A stretch of DNA of 64,000 nucleotides from Planctomycetales bacterium. Lineage in GTDB: Bacteria > Planctomycetota > Planctomycetia > Planctomycetales > Planctomycetaceae. Shown here piece after piece: positions 37,353-44,421 of the stretch (the first letter of the stretch is position 1; the number at the start of each line of letters is the position of its first letter). The position numbers and the translations under genes were made by a program. The stretch covers positions 62,001-126,000 of the forward strand of contig JANQPT010000050.1 of assembly GCA_028285345.1 (NCBI GenBank). Reading direction: 5' to 3'. The notes under the pieces are model-generated. The model was not told where the DNA came from and did not search any database. It worked only from the letters and a program-made list of their open reading frames with translations.

Positions 37353-37440
37353 GATTGAGGCATTAGGCTTGAGGCAGTAGGAAAGGGAGTCGACAACAGT
37401 TCTTCCTCCAGCCTACCGCCTCACTCCTCACGCCTCATAA
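37353..37440. repeat. Facing GAGGC/GCCTC word arrays 3' of tRNA-Ser(CGA)
   Basis: Left arm TTGAGGCATTAGGCTTGAGG, right arm CCAGCCTACCGCCTCACTCC then CACGCCTC. About 35 bases lie between. It begins downstream of the last tRNA of the cluster. Confidence 0.65.
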
Positions 37441-37444
37441 CAAG

Positions 37445-37530
37445 CGGAAGCCGTGGGACTCGAACCCACAAGCCGCATTGGGCGGCCACCTGTTTTCGAG
37501 ACAGGATCCTCATCCGGCCGGATGACTTCC
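37445..37530 (-). tRNA. tRNA-Ser(CGA)
   Basis: 86 bases. Acceptor GGAAGTC pairs with GGCTTCC; anticodon loop CTCGAAA on a CCTGT/ACAGG stem gives CGA; long class II variable arm; T arm TGGGTTCGAGTCCCA. Discriminator G. CCA not encoded. Confidence 0.95.
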
Positions 37531-37532
37531 TT

Positions 37533-37615
37533 ATTAGGCGTGAGGCTTGAGGGGTGAGGCAGTAGGAAAGGCGGGTATTTCCTCAAGTCTCCAGCCTCAT
37601 GTCTCAAGCCTCCCC
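37533..37615. repeat. Facing GAGGC/GCCTC word arrays between tRNA-Gly(TCC) and tRNA-Ser(CGA)
   Basis: Left arm TAGGCGTGAGGCTTGAGG with GGTGAGGC, right arm CCTCAAGTCTCCAGCCTC then TCAAGCCTCC. Confidence 0.65.
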
Positions 37616-37618
37616 CAA

Positions 37619-37690
37619 AGTGCCCTGCGGGAGTTGAACCCGCCTTTCCAGGGTGGAAGCCTGGTGCCTTTGCCGCTCGGCCAAGGGCAC
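37619..37690 (-). tRNA. tRNA-Gly(TCC)
   Basis: 72 bases. Acceptor GTGCCCT/AGGGCAC; anticodon stem CCAGG/CCTGG with loop CTTCCAC gives TCC; T stem GCGGG/CCCGC with loop TTCAACT. CCA not encoded. Confidence 0.95.
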
Positions 37691-37770
37691 GTGTTGTGAT
37701 CTGTGACAGAATTGTCAAATTGCACTCAGTCTTGTCTGAAATCCTCAGCCGCCGGCCCCCAGCCCGCATG

Positions 37771-37860
37771 TTAGGGGTTAGGCTCTAGGCGTTAGGCTTT
37801 AGGAAAGGATGGCCATGCTCCTCTTTCCTCCAGCCTCCAGCCTCAGGCCTAAAGCCTCTA
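37771..37860. repeat. Facing TTAGGC/GCCTAA word arrays between tRNA-Ser(GGA) and tRNA-Gly(TCC)
   Basis: Left arm TTAGGGGTTAGGCTCTAGGC and TTAGGCTTTAGG; right arm CCTCCAGCCTCCAGCCTCAG then GCCTAAAGCCTC. Confidence 0.65.
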
Positions 37861-37865
37861 AAACG

Positions 37866-37953
37866 CGGAAGGAGAGGGATTCGAACCCTCAAGGCCGGTT
37901 ACGGCTCGTCCCGCTTCCAACGGGGTGCCATCGCCAAGTTGGCTTGTCCTTCC
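37866..37953 (-). tRNA. tRNA-Ser(GGA)
   Basis: 88 bases. Acceptor GGAAGGA/TCCTTCC; anticodon loop TTGGAAG gives GGA; long variable arm; T arm AGGGTTCGAATCCCT. The outermost anticodon-stem pair is C-A. CCA not encoded. Confidence 0.93.
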
Positions 37954-37956
37954 GGA

Positions 37957-38021
37957 GAGGCTTGAGGGGTGAGGCTGGAGGCTGTAGGAAGAAAAGCTCT
38001 TCTTCAAGCCTCCTGCCTCCA
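37957..38021. repeat. Facing GAGGCT/GCCTC word arrays between tRNA-Gly(GCC) and tRNA-Ser(GGA)
   Basis: Left arm GAGGCTTGAGGGGTGAGGC then TGGAGGCTGTAGG; right arm CTTCAAGCCTCCTGCCTCC. Confidence 0.65.
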
Positions 38022-38025
38022 ATAA

Positions 38026-38097
38026 AGCGCCCAGCGGGAGTTGAACCCGCGCTTCCGCCATGGCAAGGCGGCAGGCTACCGCTACATCATGGGCGCG
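38026..38097 (-). tRNA. tRNA-Gly(GCC)
   Basis: 72 bases. Acceptor GCGCCCA/TGGGCGC; anticodon stem CCGCC/GGCGG with loop TTGCCAT gives GCC; T stem GCGGG/CCCGC. CCA not encoded. Confidence 0.95.
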
Positions 38098-38102
38098 TTT
38101 CA

Positions 38103-38331
38103 CTTTTACCACGGAGACACGGAGGCATGGAGAAGTAAAGTCGAAGCACGAAATTCGAAATCCTAAACAAATTCAAAATTCGAAATCCAAATGCGGGAGA
38201 CTTTTCGATTGAATCTCCTGCATTGGAGCTCGTGTGGTATCGCGCTCAAACTCTGGTTTGATCACGACTGCCGGATCAGCCGTGAACGCATACGCCTCCA
38301 GCCTTTAGCCTCACACCTCAAGCCTCAGCAA
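38103..38331. repeat. Three word-repeat arms between tRNA-Pro and tRNA-Gly(GCC)
   Basis: 38103-38131 is a solo arm of CACGGAG words; 38143-38188 is an arm of GAAATTCGAAATCC words, matching in reverse complement an arm at 38546-38598 beyond tRNA-Pro; 38291-38331 is a lone right arm of the GCCTC family. Confidence 0.6.
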
Positions 38332-38334
38332 AAA

Positions 38335-38408
38335 GTCGGGATGGTCGGACTCGAACCGACGATCTCGTGTTCCCAAGACACGCGGGCTGCCGCTGCCCTA
38401 CACCCCGA
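38335..38408 (-). tRNA. tRNA-Pro(TGG)
   Basis: 74 bases. Acceptor TCGGGGT/ATCCCGA with one G-U; anticodon stem CGTGT/ACACG with loop CTTGGGA gives TGG; T arm GTCGGTTCGAGTCCGAC. CCA not encoded. Confidence 0.92.
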
Positions 38409-38598
38409 GTTTTCGAGAAATCCGAGAATCGAATCTCGAAATTCAAAACAAATCCAAATTTCAAATGACAAAACCCTCCCTAGCTCCCGTTGGTAAACGT
38501 GATTCGTCATTGAAATCGACGATCAGCATTGTTTCACGCTGTTTTTTGGTCATTCGAATCTGTTTCGGATTTCGAATTTCGTGCTTTGAGTTTTCCCA
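38409..38598. repeat. GAAATTCGAAATC-type word arms between tRNA-Phe and tRNA-Pro
   Basis: A-rich left arm at about 38409-38475 (repeated AATCGAAT, CGAAATTC, AAATCCAAATTTC words) and a T-rich right arm at 38546-38598 (ATTCGAATCTG, GGATTTCGAATTTCG). These are much more A+T rich than the surrounding DNA. Confidence 0.6.
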
Positions 38599-38600
38599 AG

Positions 38601-38672
38601 TGGGCCGGGAGGCGCTCGAATCCTCGTCTGCGGTTCTTCAGACCGCCGCTACACCGTCTCAGCTACCAGCCC
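38601..38672 (-). tRNA. tRNA-Phe(GAA), with atypical T stem
   Basis: 72 bases. Acceptor GGGCTGG/CCGGCCC with one G-U; anticodon stem GCGGT/ACCGC with loop CTGAAGA gives GAA; D arm acceptable. The T arm is GAGGA-TTCGAGC-GCCTC, so the normally invariant 53-61 G-C pair is A-G. It may be functional, an isoacceptor variant or decaying. It would be the first gene of the cluster in transcription order. Confidence 0.7.
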
Positions 38673-38701
38673 TTGTTCGTTTCCGTCTTCACACAAAAAT
38701 A

Positions 38702-38734
38702 CCCGGTGTCTCGCGAGTGACACCGGGCAGTTTT
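38702..38734. terminator. Bidirectional terminator-like hairpin upstream of tRNA-Phe
   Basis: CCCGGTGTC pairs with GACACCGGG around an 8-base TCGCGAGT loop. On the plus strand CAGTTTT follows; on the minus strand TATTTTTGTG follows, ending 30 bases before tRNA-Phe. It could end transcription entering from either side or act as an attenuator for the tRNA cluster. Confidence 0.55.
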
Positions 38735-38980
38735 AGGAACGGCTTGATTCCAACCGAGTGTCAACAGCGCCGGCGCGAGACGGAGCGCGAATTCGCCGGG
38801 GAGCCGGCAAATTGCTGTCCGCTGATCGAACTCGGTTGTTGAATAGCCATGTCTTGGTGGTCTTGTGGATATGTTTGACGATTGAGTTTTGTAGTCATGC
38901 CGTATGTCATCTGCCCCCTTAGACGCACGGGTGACGGAAATGGTTCACGAGATTCTCCGAAAAATCGGACAAATTCAGTA

Positions 38981-39030
38981 GTCCAGGGGCGTTGCCCCTG
39001 GCTACGGTGCGCTTGGCCTTCGGCCAAGAG
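38981..39030. repeat. CCAGGGGC/GCCCCTGG and CTTGGCC/GGCCAAG hairpin pair
   Basis: Two adjacent small perfect hairpins, GTCCAGGGGCGTTGCCCCTGG and CTTGGCCTTCGGCCAAG. Intergenic; only one copy in the window. Confidence 0.55.
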
Positions 39031-39240
39031 ACGCGTGCTTGAGACTGCTGAAGTATGACAACAAATCGGGTTTCCAACAGGTTCTCCCGCGATCGAATGA
39101 CTTCAGCAATTTGTGCCGGCGGCATCCTTGTCAGCAGTTGATGAAACATAGATGATGAGGTTGCGCTAAACAGAACTGCTGAGTGTCGAGTGTTTTAAAC
39201 AGCGTCTTGACGGCGCGAACTTCTAGTCTGGAAAGTTCAC

Positions 39241-41490
39241 ATGAGAAGAATTGCTGCATTTCTATTTCTTGCATTGTGCGCGGCGGTGGCTGGTGATTGG
39301 ATTCGGGCCGCGGAACCGCCGATTGCGGACCGGCCGTTTTGGCAGGACTATCGCGATCCATTCATTACCGTTGAAGTGCCGGAGGGCGAGAATCTTCGTA
39401 ACACGGCCAACAACCTGCGGGCGGTCGCCGTGGATTCCAACGATCAGATTTGGGCGGCAACAGCGGTTGGACTGCGCCGAGTCACTGACGGAAAGTTGGT
39501 CGCTCCGGAGGGTGCTGCCGTCGAGGGATCGACCTACGACGTGTTGGCTGAAGAGGACGGTTCGCTCTGGGTCGGGGCTTGGAACGGATTGTTTCGCATT
39601 GCCGATGGCAAGGTGACGCGTGATGACGGGATCGCAGGCCCGGTTACGCTGATCGAGCGGTCCAAGCAGCGGTTGTTCGCGTCGACTCCGAAAGGACTGT
39701 TTGAGCGGATTGAGGGCAAGTGGCAGCACATCGACGGGCCGTGGGCGACGAACATTTATGATGTCGCCGTTGTGGACGGCGACCTTTACATCGCCAGTTG
39801 GTCGGGCTTGTACCGTAAATCGGGCGAGGAAGTCGTGTGGCTGCATCGGCCCGATCAAGCGCTTAGCCGGCGGGTGAGTTCGATCGCAGCGGACCGCAAC
39901 GGGCACGTGTGGACGGGGACGCGGGCGGGAATCGACGTTTATCGCAATCGCCGCCGCGTGACGGCGGTCACACCGAAACAGGGACTGCCGTCGACCGATA
40001 TTCGCTGCCTGGCATTGAGCGACCGGGGAGAGCTCTGGATCGGTACTGGAATCGGCGCTGTGCGGTTTGACGGCAAGAACTGGTCGTTGCGGCACAGTCG
40101 GCGCTGGCTGCCGGCCGATGAAGTTCGCGACATTGATTTTCTGAAGGATGGATCGGCCGTGGTGGCGACGGCGAGCGGGATGAGTATCATCCGCCGCCGG
40201 CAGATGACACTGGAGGAAAAGGCGGACTTCTTCGACAAGCTGGTCCGCGCGCGGCACGTTCGCGCGCCCGGATTGGTCGAGCGGTGCCGGCTGCCGGTTC
40301 CTGGAGATCTCTCAAAAGTCGAACCGATGGACACCGACAATGACGGGCTGTTCACCGGATTGTATCTCGCGGCGGAATCATTTCGTTATGCGGCGACCGG
40401 TGCCGAAGATGCCAAAGCAAACGCCCAGGAAGCGTTTCGCGCAATGGAGACGCTGCAAACGGTCACCGGCACGCCGGGGTTTGTCGCGCGGACGGTAATC
40501 CCGCCCGAATGGGACCGCATGGCGGACGCGAACCGGAAGTATACCGACGAGCAAGCAGCCGACCATTTGGCTCGTGAGGCACGCTGGAAGAGGATGGAGA
40601 ACCGTTGGCGGAAGAGTGCCGACGGGAAATGGGTCTGGAAAGGGGACACCAGTTCCGACGAGATAACCGGCCACTTCTTCAGCTACTCGATCTATTACGA
40701 TCTGGTTGCCGATGAGGAGGAGAAAAAACGGGTGGCTGCGCTGGTGCAGCGGATTATGGATTACATTATCGAGGGTGGCTATGTCTTTCGCGATATCGAC
40801 GGCAAAGCAACTCTGTGGGGGGTTTGGGCGCCGGAGAAATTGAACGACGATCCGAATTGGTGGATGGAGCGTGGCGGGAATTCGGTGGAGATTCTGGCGT
40901 ACCTTACGATCACGCGTCATATGACGGGTGACGACAAGTACGATCGCGAAATCGACAAACTGCTGAACGAACATGGGTACGCGGAGAACATTTTGGAGCC
41001 GATGCGGCCTGGCAGCGACTATTTCACGTACATCGGCTATCACCTGTTGTCGCTCTGTTATCCGGCACTGATGACCTACGAAAAGGATCCGGAGCGACTC
41101 GCGCTGTACCGCAAGAGCATGGAGGCCTGGTTTGCTCCGATGCGGAAGGACGGCAGTCCGATGTTTGGATTTGTGTATGCCGCGTTTGCCAAAGGGGATG
41201 CTCGATTGGACTTGTGTGCGGAACTTCTGCGCGACGTGCCGCTGGATCAGATTCAATACACAGTGAACAATTCTCAGCGGGAGGACGTCGAGCTGGTTGG
41301 ACGTCCCGCGGAAGGCCGCGTGCAAACCGAGCGGTTGCTGCCGCCCAGTGAGCGGTCGGTGTTCCGCTGGGACCGAAATGTGTATGAAGCGGACCGCGGC
41401 GCTGGCGGCCGCGTGGAGGGTAGCAGCGTGTTTTGGCTGTTGCCGTATTGGATGGGGCGGTATTACAAGGTTGTGGAGCCACCCGGGTAA
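39241..41490 (+). CDS. Exported beta-propeller (Reg_prop-type) plus alpha-helical domain protein
   Basis: 749 residues. Signal peptide at 1-23 (FLFLALCAAVAG, then IRAA-E). Residues about 50-320 are a propeller with repeated strands of the two-component-regulator-propeller kind: NDQIWAATAVGLRRV, DGSLWVGAWNGLFRI, NGHVWTGTRAGIDVY, RGELWIGTGIGAVRF. Residues about 330-740 are helical with many Trp and aromatic residues (GHFFSYSIYYDLVADEEEKK, WWMERGGNSVEILAYL), reminiscent of alpha/alpha-barrel glycan enzymes, but I recognise no catalytic motif. No kinase or regulator domain is attached, so it is not a sensor kinase. GGAAAG precedes the start. Probably followed by the CehA-like gene. Confidence 0.7.
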   Translation: MRRIAAFLFLALCAAVAGDWIRAAEPPIADRPFWQDYRDPFITVEVPEGENLRNTANNLRAVAVDSNDQIWAATAVGLRRVTDGKLVAPEGAAVEGSTYDVLAEEDGSLWVGAWNGLFRIADGKVTRDDGIAGPVTLIERSKQRLFASTPKGLFERIEGKWQHIDGPWATNIYDVAVVDGDLYIASWSGLYRKSGEEVVWLHRPDQALSRRVSSIAADRNGHVWTGTRAGIDVYRNRRRVTAVTPKQGLPSTDIRCLALSDRGELWIGTGIGAVRFDGKNWSLRHSRRWLPADEVRDIDFLKDGSAVVATASGMSIIRRRQMTLEEKADFFDKLVRARHVRAPGLVERCRLPVPGDLSKVEPMDTDNDGLFTGLYLAAESFRYAATGAEDAKANAQEAFRAMETLQTVTGTPGFVARTVIPPEWDRMADANRKYTDEQAADHLAREARWKRMENRWRKSADGKWVWKGDTSSDEITGHFFSYSIYYDLVADEEEKKRVAALVQRIMDYIIEGGYVFRDIDGKATLWGVWAPEKLNDDPNWWMERGGNSVEILAYLTITRHMTGDDKYDREIDKLLNEHGYAENILEPMRPGSDYFTYIGYHLLSLCYPALMTYEKDPERLALYRKSMEAWFAPMRKDGSPMFGFVYAAFAKGDARLDLCAELLRDVPLDQIQYTVNNSQREDVELVGRPAEGRVQTERLLPPSERSVFRWDRNVYEADRGAGGRVEGSSVFWLLPYWMGRYYKVVEPPG

Positions 41491-41623
41491 TAGAGTCCTC
41501 TGGTTCCCACACTCCGGTTTGGGAATCAAAGTTCGCGAAGCTCTGCTTCGCGTAACTGTGCGAAGGTCAACCGGAATCATGTGGACCTTGCCTTGGGGAA
41601 GCGATGCGGAGCTTCGCGGAGGT

Positions 41624-41650
41624 GCGTTCCCAAGCTGGAGCTTGGGAACG
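41624..41650. repeat. GTTCCCAAGCT/AGCTTGGGAAC hairpin
   Basis: Near-perfect 12-bp stem with a 2-base loop, in the gap before the CehA-like gene. A GCGAAGCTCTGCTTCGC hairpin lies about 100 bases upstream of it. Confidence 0.6.
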
Positions 41651-41754
41651 AGTTAAGTTTTGTCATGACGGGGAATAATCTTGAATCTCAGCGCGGCGTT
41701 GCTGACAATAGCTCGTTGGCCGCTGAATCGTTTACACAAGTAGGGAACACTCTG

Positions 41755-44151
41755 ATGCAACGCAAAACTCAGCTTGCCGTGATTACTATTGCGGGTCTTC
41801 TCGCTTCAACGATTTCCTGTGGACCGTCGTCGGCGTCCGCGGCGGAAGGGACGTTTCCGGAATACATTGCGGTCGATGCGCAGCCGTTTCAGGCGGCGAC
41901 GAAACGGCTGGTCGATGCGTTGAACTACGTCGGTTCGCCGCTGAGCGAGGCGGAGACGCGCGAGATTGAAGCGGCGATGAAGATCGAGGATCCCCGCGAG
42001 TCGACGGCCGCGATTCAGAGAGTGCTTGATCGGCGAGCGCTGGCGGCGGTGCATATCAATCCGGAAAGCCGCGTTTCGGTGGGCGAAGGGCCGGCCAAGA
42101 AAGAGCTCGTGCAACAAGGCTGGCGGACGTTTTTGGTCAAGGTGCACAACGAAGCGGGCATCACGGCGAAGTTGGTCGCCGACAGTCCCAATGCCGAGCC
42201 GGTGTACATGAAGGGGAAAGGTGCTCGTCAGCGTCCGCAGACCGAACAGAAGCTGGTCCCGCCCGGCGCGGGGAAAGATCGGTTTCTCGATATCGTGATG
42301 TTCAACAAGCAGCCGCTTAAGCCGGCGCTCTCCGGATTGGAGGCGGAGTACCGTATCATTCAACTCTACAGCCGCGATGTCGGAAAACGGGAGGCGAAAC
42401 TGGCCTTCAATGTGGGGCAGGGGACACAGGATATTGGATTTCGCAATGCGGTGCCGATTCTGTTCGACTGCGTGCCGGCGGTAAAAGTGAATTTGAGCGT
42501 CAAAGACTTCAACGGCGAGCCGACGACCGCTTCGTTTGTGATTCGCGATGCGTTGGGCCGCGTGTATCCCAATCCCGCCAGACGGCTGGCGCCGGACTTT
42601 TTCTTCCACGATCAGATTTACCGCGCCGACGGCGAATCGGTATTGCTGCCGCCGGGCGAATACACCGTCACGATCAATCGCGGTCCGGAGTATTACGTCG
42701 ACACGCACACTTTGGAGGTCAAATCGGGCAGCAGCGAACAGAACGCGGGGTTTCCGCTGCGGCGCTGGATTCATCCGGCGAAACGGGGCTGGTTTTCGGG
42801 CGACCATCACGTGCACGCGGCCGGTTGCGCGCATTACGACAGTCCAACGGAAGGGGTCGGGCCCAAGGATATGATGCGGCACATTTTGGGCGAGGATCTC
42901 AACGTCGGCTGCGTGCTGAGTTGGGGGCCTTGTTGGTATACGCAGAAGCAGTACTTTGAGGGTAAGACGTCGGCGCTGTCGCGGGACAACTATTTGATGC
43001 GGTACGACGTGGAGGTGAGCGGATTTCCCTCCTCGCACGCCGGGCATCTGTGTCTGTTGCGGCTCAGCGAAGATGATTATGACGGCACGACGTTGCTGGA
43101 GGAGTGGCCGAGTTGGACGCTTCCCGTGCTGGCGTGGGGCAAGAAACAGGGTGGCGTTGTCGGCTACAGCCACAGCGGGTGGGGATTGGCCTTGCCCGAT
43201 TATGACGACCGCGGAAAAAGAGTCCCGAATAAGAAAGGCAAGGCGGCCGACAAACTGCCCGATTACGCCATGCCGCCGTTTGACGGCATCGGCGCCAACG
43301 AGTACATCGTGACCGTTACACACGATGTTTGCGATTTCATTTCGGCCGTCGATACGCCGTCGATTTGGGAATTGAACATCTGGTATCACACGCTGAATTG
43401 CGGCTACCGCGCTCGTATCAGCGGGGAGACGGACTTCCCTTGCATCTACGGCGACAAGGTCGGCTTGGGGCGGATCTACGTCAAGCTGCTCGAAGGTGAG
43501 GAGCTGAATTACGACAACTGGATTGCGGGCGTGAAGGATGGACGCAGCTATTGCGGCGACGGGTTGAGCCATATCCTCGATTTCAAGGTCAACGATGTGG
43601 CGGTCGGGGAACCGGGCAGCGAGGGCAAGATCAGCCAATTGAATTTGGCCGAGCCGGGGACGGTGAAGGTTGAGTTCGACGTTGCGGCGCTGCTGGCTGA
43701 GGAGCCGACTCCGGCGACGGAACGGATTCGCAACCGGCGTTTGGACGAAAAGCCGTACTGGCACATCGAACGTGCTCGGGAGGGTGAAACTCGGACGGTG
43801 CCGGTGGAAGTGATCGTCAACGGGTACCCGGTGGCGACGAAACATATCGTCGCGGACGGCGAGACACAGCATCTGAGCTTTGACGTGAAGGTCGACAAAT
43901 CGAGTTGGATAGCGGTGCGGATTTTGCCGTCGGTGCACACCAATCCGGTGTTTGTGGAGGTCGGCGGCCAGCCGATTCGGGCCAGCCGCCGCAGCGCGCA
44001 GTGGTGCTTGGATGCAGTGGACGTCTGTTGGGATCGAAAGAAGGGCCGCATCGGCATGCGTAAACCTGAGGAACGGAAACAGGCGGAAGCGGCCTATCAA
44101 CAGGCGCGGGAGAGTTATCAGCAGATTCTAAAGGAGTCGGTGGCGGATTGA
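41755..44151 (+). CDS. Exported CehA/McbA-type (PHP-like) metallohydrolase
   Basis: 798 residues from the ATG at 41755 with AGGGA upstream; frames starting earlier run into the repeat hairpin. Signal peptide about residues 1-30 (AVITIAGLLAST, cleavage near SASA-A). The first 330 residues are beta-rich and unfamiliar. The metallohydrolase domain starts with GWFSGDHHVHAAGC (His metal ligands) and goes on with GVVGYSHSGWG, IVTVTHDVCDF and SYCGDGLSHILDF. CehA/McbA proteins hydrolyse carbamates or related esters, but planctomycete members have no known substrate. It follows the propeller protein by 264 bases. Confidence 0.75.
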   Translation: MQRKTQLAVITIAGLLASTISCGPSSASAAEGTFPEYIAVDAQPFQAATKRLVDALNYVGSPLSEAETREIEAAMKIEDPRESTAAIQRVLDRRALAAVHINPESRVSVGEGPAKKELVQQGWRTFLVKVHNEAGITAKLVADSPNAEPVYMKGKGARQRPQTEQKLVPPGAGKDRFLDIVMFNKQPLKPALSGLEAEYRIIQLYSRDVGKREAKLAFNVGQGTQDIGFRNAVPILFDCVPAVKVNLSVKDFNGEPTTASFVIRDALGRVYPNPARRLAPDFFFHDQIYRADGESVLLPPGEYTVTINRGPEYYVDTHTLEVKSGSSEQNAGFPLRRWIHPAKRGWFSGDHHVHAAGCAHYDSPTEGVGPKDMMRHILGEDLNVGCVLSWGPCWYTQKQYFEGKTSALSRDNYLMRYDVEVSGFPSSHAGHLCLLRLSEDDYDGTTLLEEWPSWTLPVLAWGKKQGGVVGYSHSGWGLALPDYDDRGKRVPNKKGKAADKLPDYAMPPFDGIGANEYIVTVTHDVCDFISAVDTPSIWELNIWYHTLNCGYRARISGETDFPCIYGDKVGLGRIYVKLLEGEELNYDNWIAGVKDGRSYCGDGLSHILDFKVNDVAVGEPGSEGKISQLNLAEPGTVKVEFDVAALLAEEPTPATERIRNRRLDEKPYWHIERAREGETRTVPVEVIVNGYPVATKHIVADGETQHLSFDVKVDKSSWIAVRILPSVHTNPVFVEVGGQPIRASRRSAQWCLDAVDVCWDRKKGRIGMRKPEERKQAEAAYQQARESYQQILKESVAD

Positions 44152-44235
44152 TCCCATCCAGAGTGGTTGTCGGGTCTCAACATTTGTTTGGGAACGAAAG
44201 AGTGATCGACGGGAGTCGCGGCAAACAGCGAACGG

Positions 44236-44293
44236 GATAGTTGCAGCCTCGTGTGCCTGCGGCACCCCGATTGTTGCGCAATCGCGGCCACCC
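44236..44293. repeat. Half copy of the 158-bp element
   Basis: Single left-type unit (GTGCC-TGC-GGCAC hairpin and GATTGT/GCAATC stem) in the orientation ending GGCCACCC, upstream of the aroD-like gene. Confidence 0.75.
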
Positions 44294-44421
44294 ATGATTG
44301 TGTTTAAGGTTTTGTGCCGTTGACGTTCGGCCTGTGGCTTGGCGACTGAAGTCATAGTCAGTTTCAATCCCTTGACCGGCCTGATTTTCGCACGCCTTGT
44401 GTTGAATGCTGAGTGCGAACG

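Larger units (their letters stand above)
38673..39240. other. 568-base gap upstream of tRNA cluster and propeller gene
   Basis: Holds the hairpin with T-tracts on both sides at 38702-38734 and a hairpin pair at 38981-39030. Short frames here (for example on minus at 38761-39027) mostly consist of repeat-derived sequence and are not supported. Confidence 0.5.

Noticed and set aside
37353-38331. CRISPR array among the tRNA genes
   Set aside because: The repeated words are 7-11 bases, imperfect and facing, with no constant spacer length and no cas genes.
38761-39027. 88-residue minus-strand frame upstream of the propeller gene
   Set aside because: Much of it is translation of the two hairpins at 38981-39030, and no ribosome binding site is seen.
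41806-44100. 764-residue open frame antisense to the CehA-like gene
   Set aside because: Sequence is Arg/His-rich without domains, typical of an antisense shadow.
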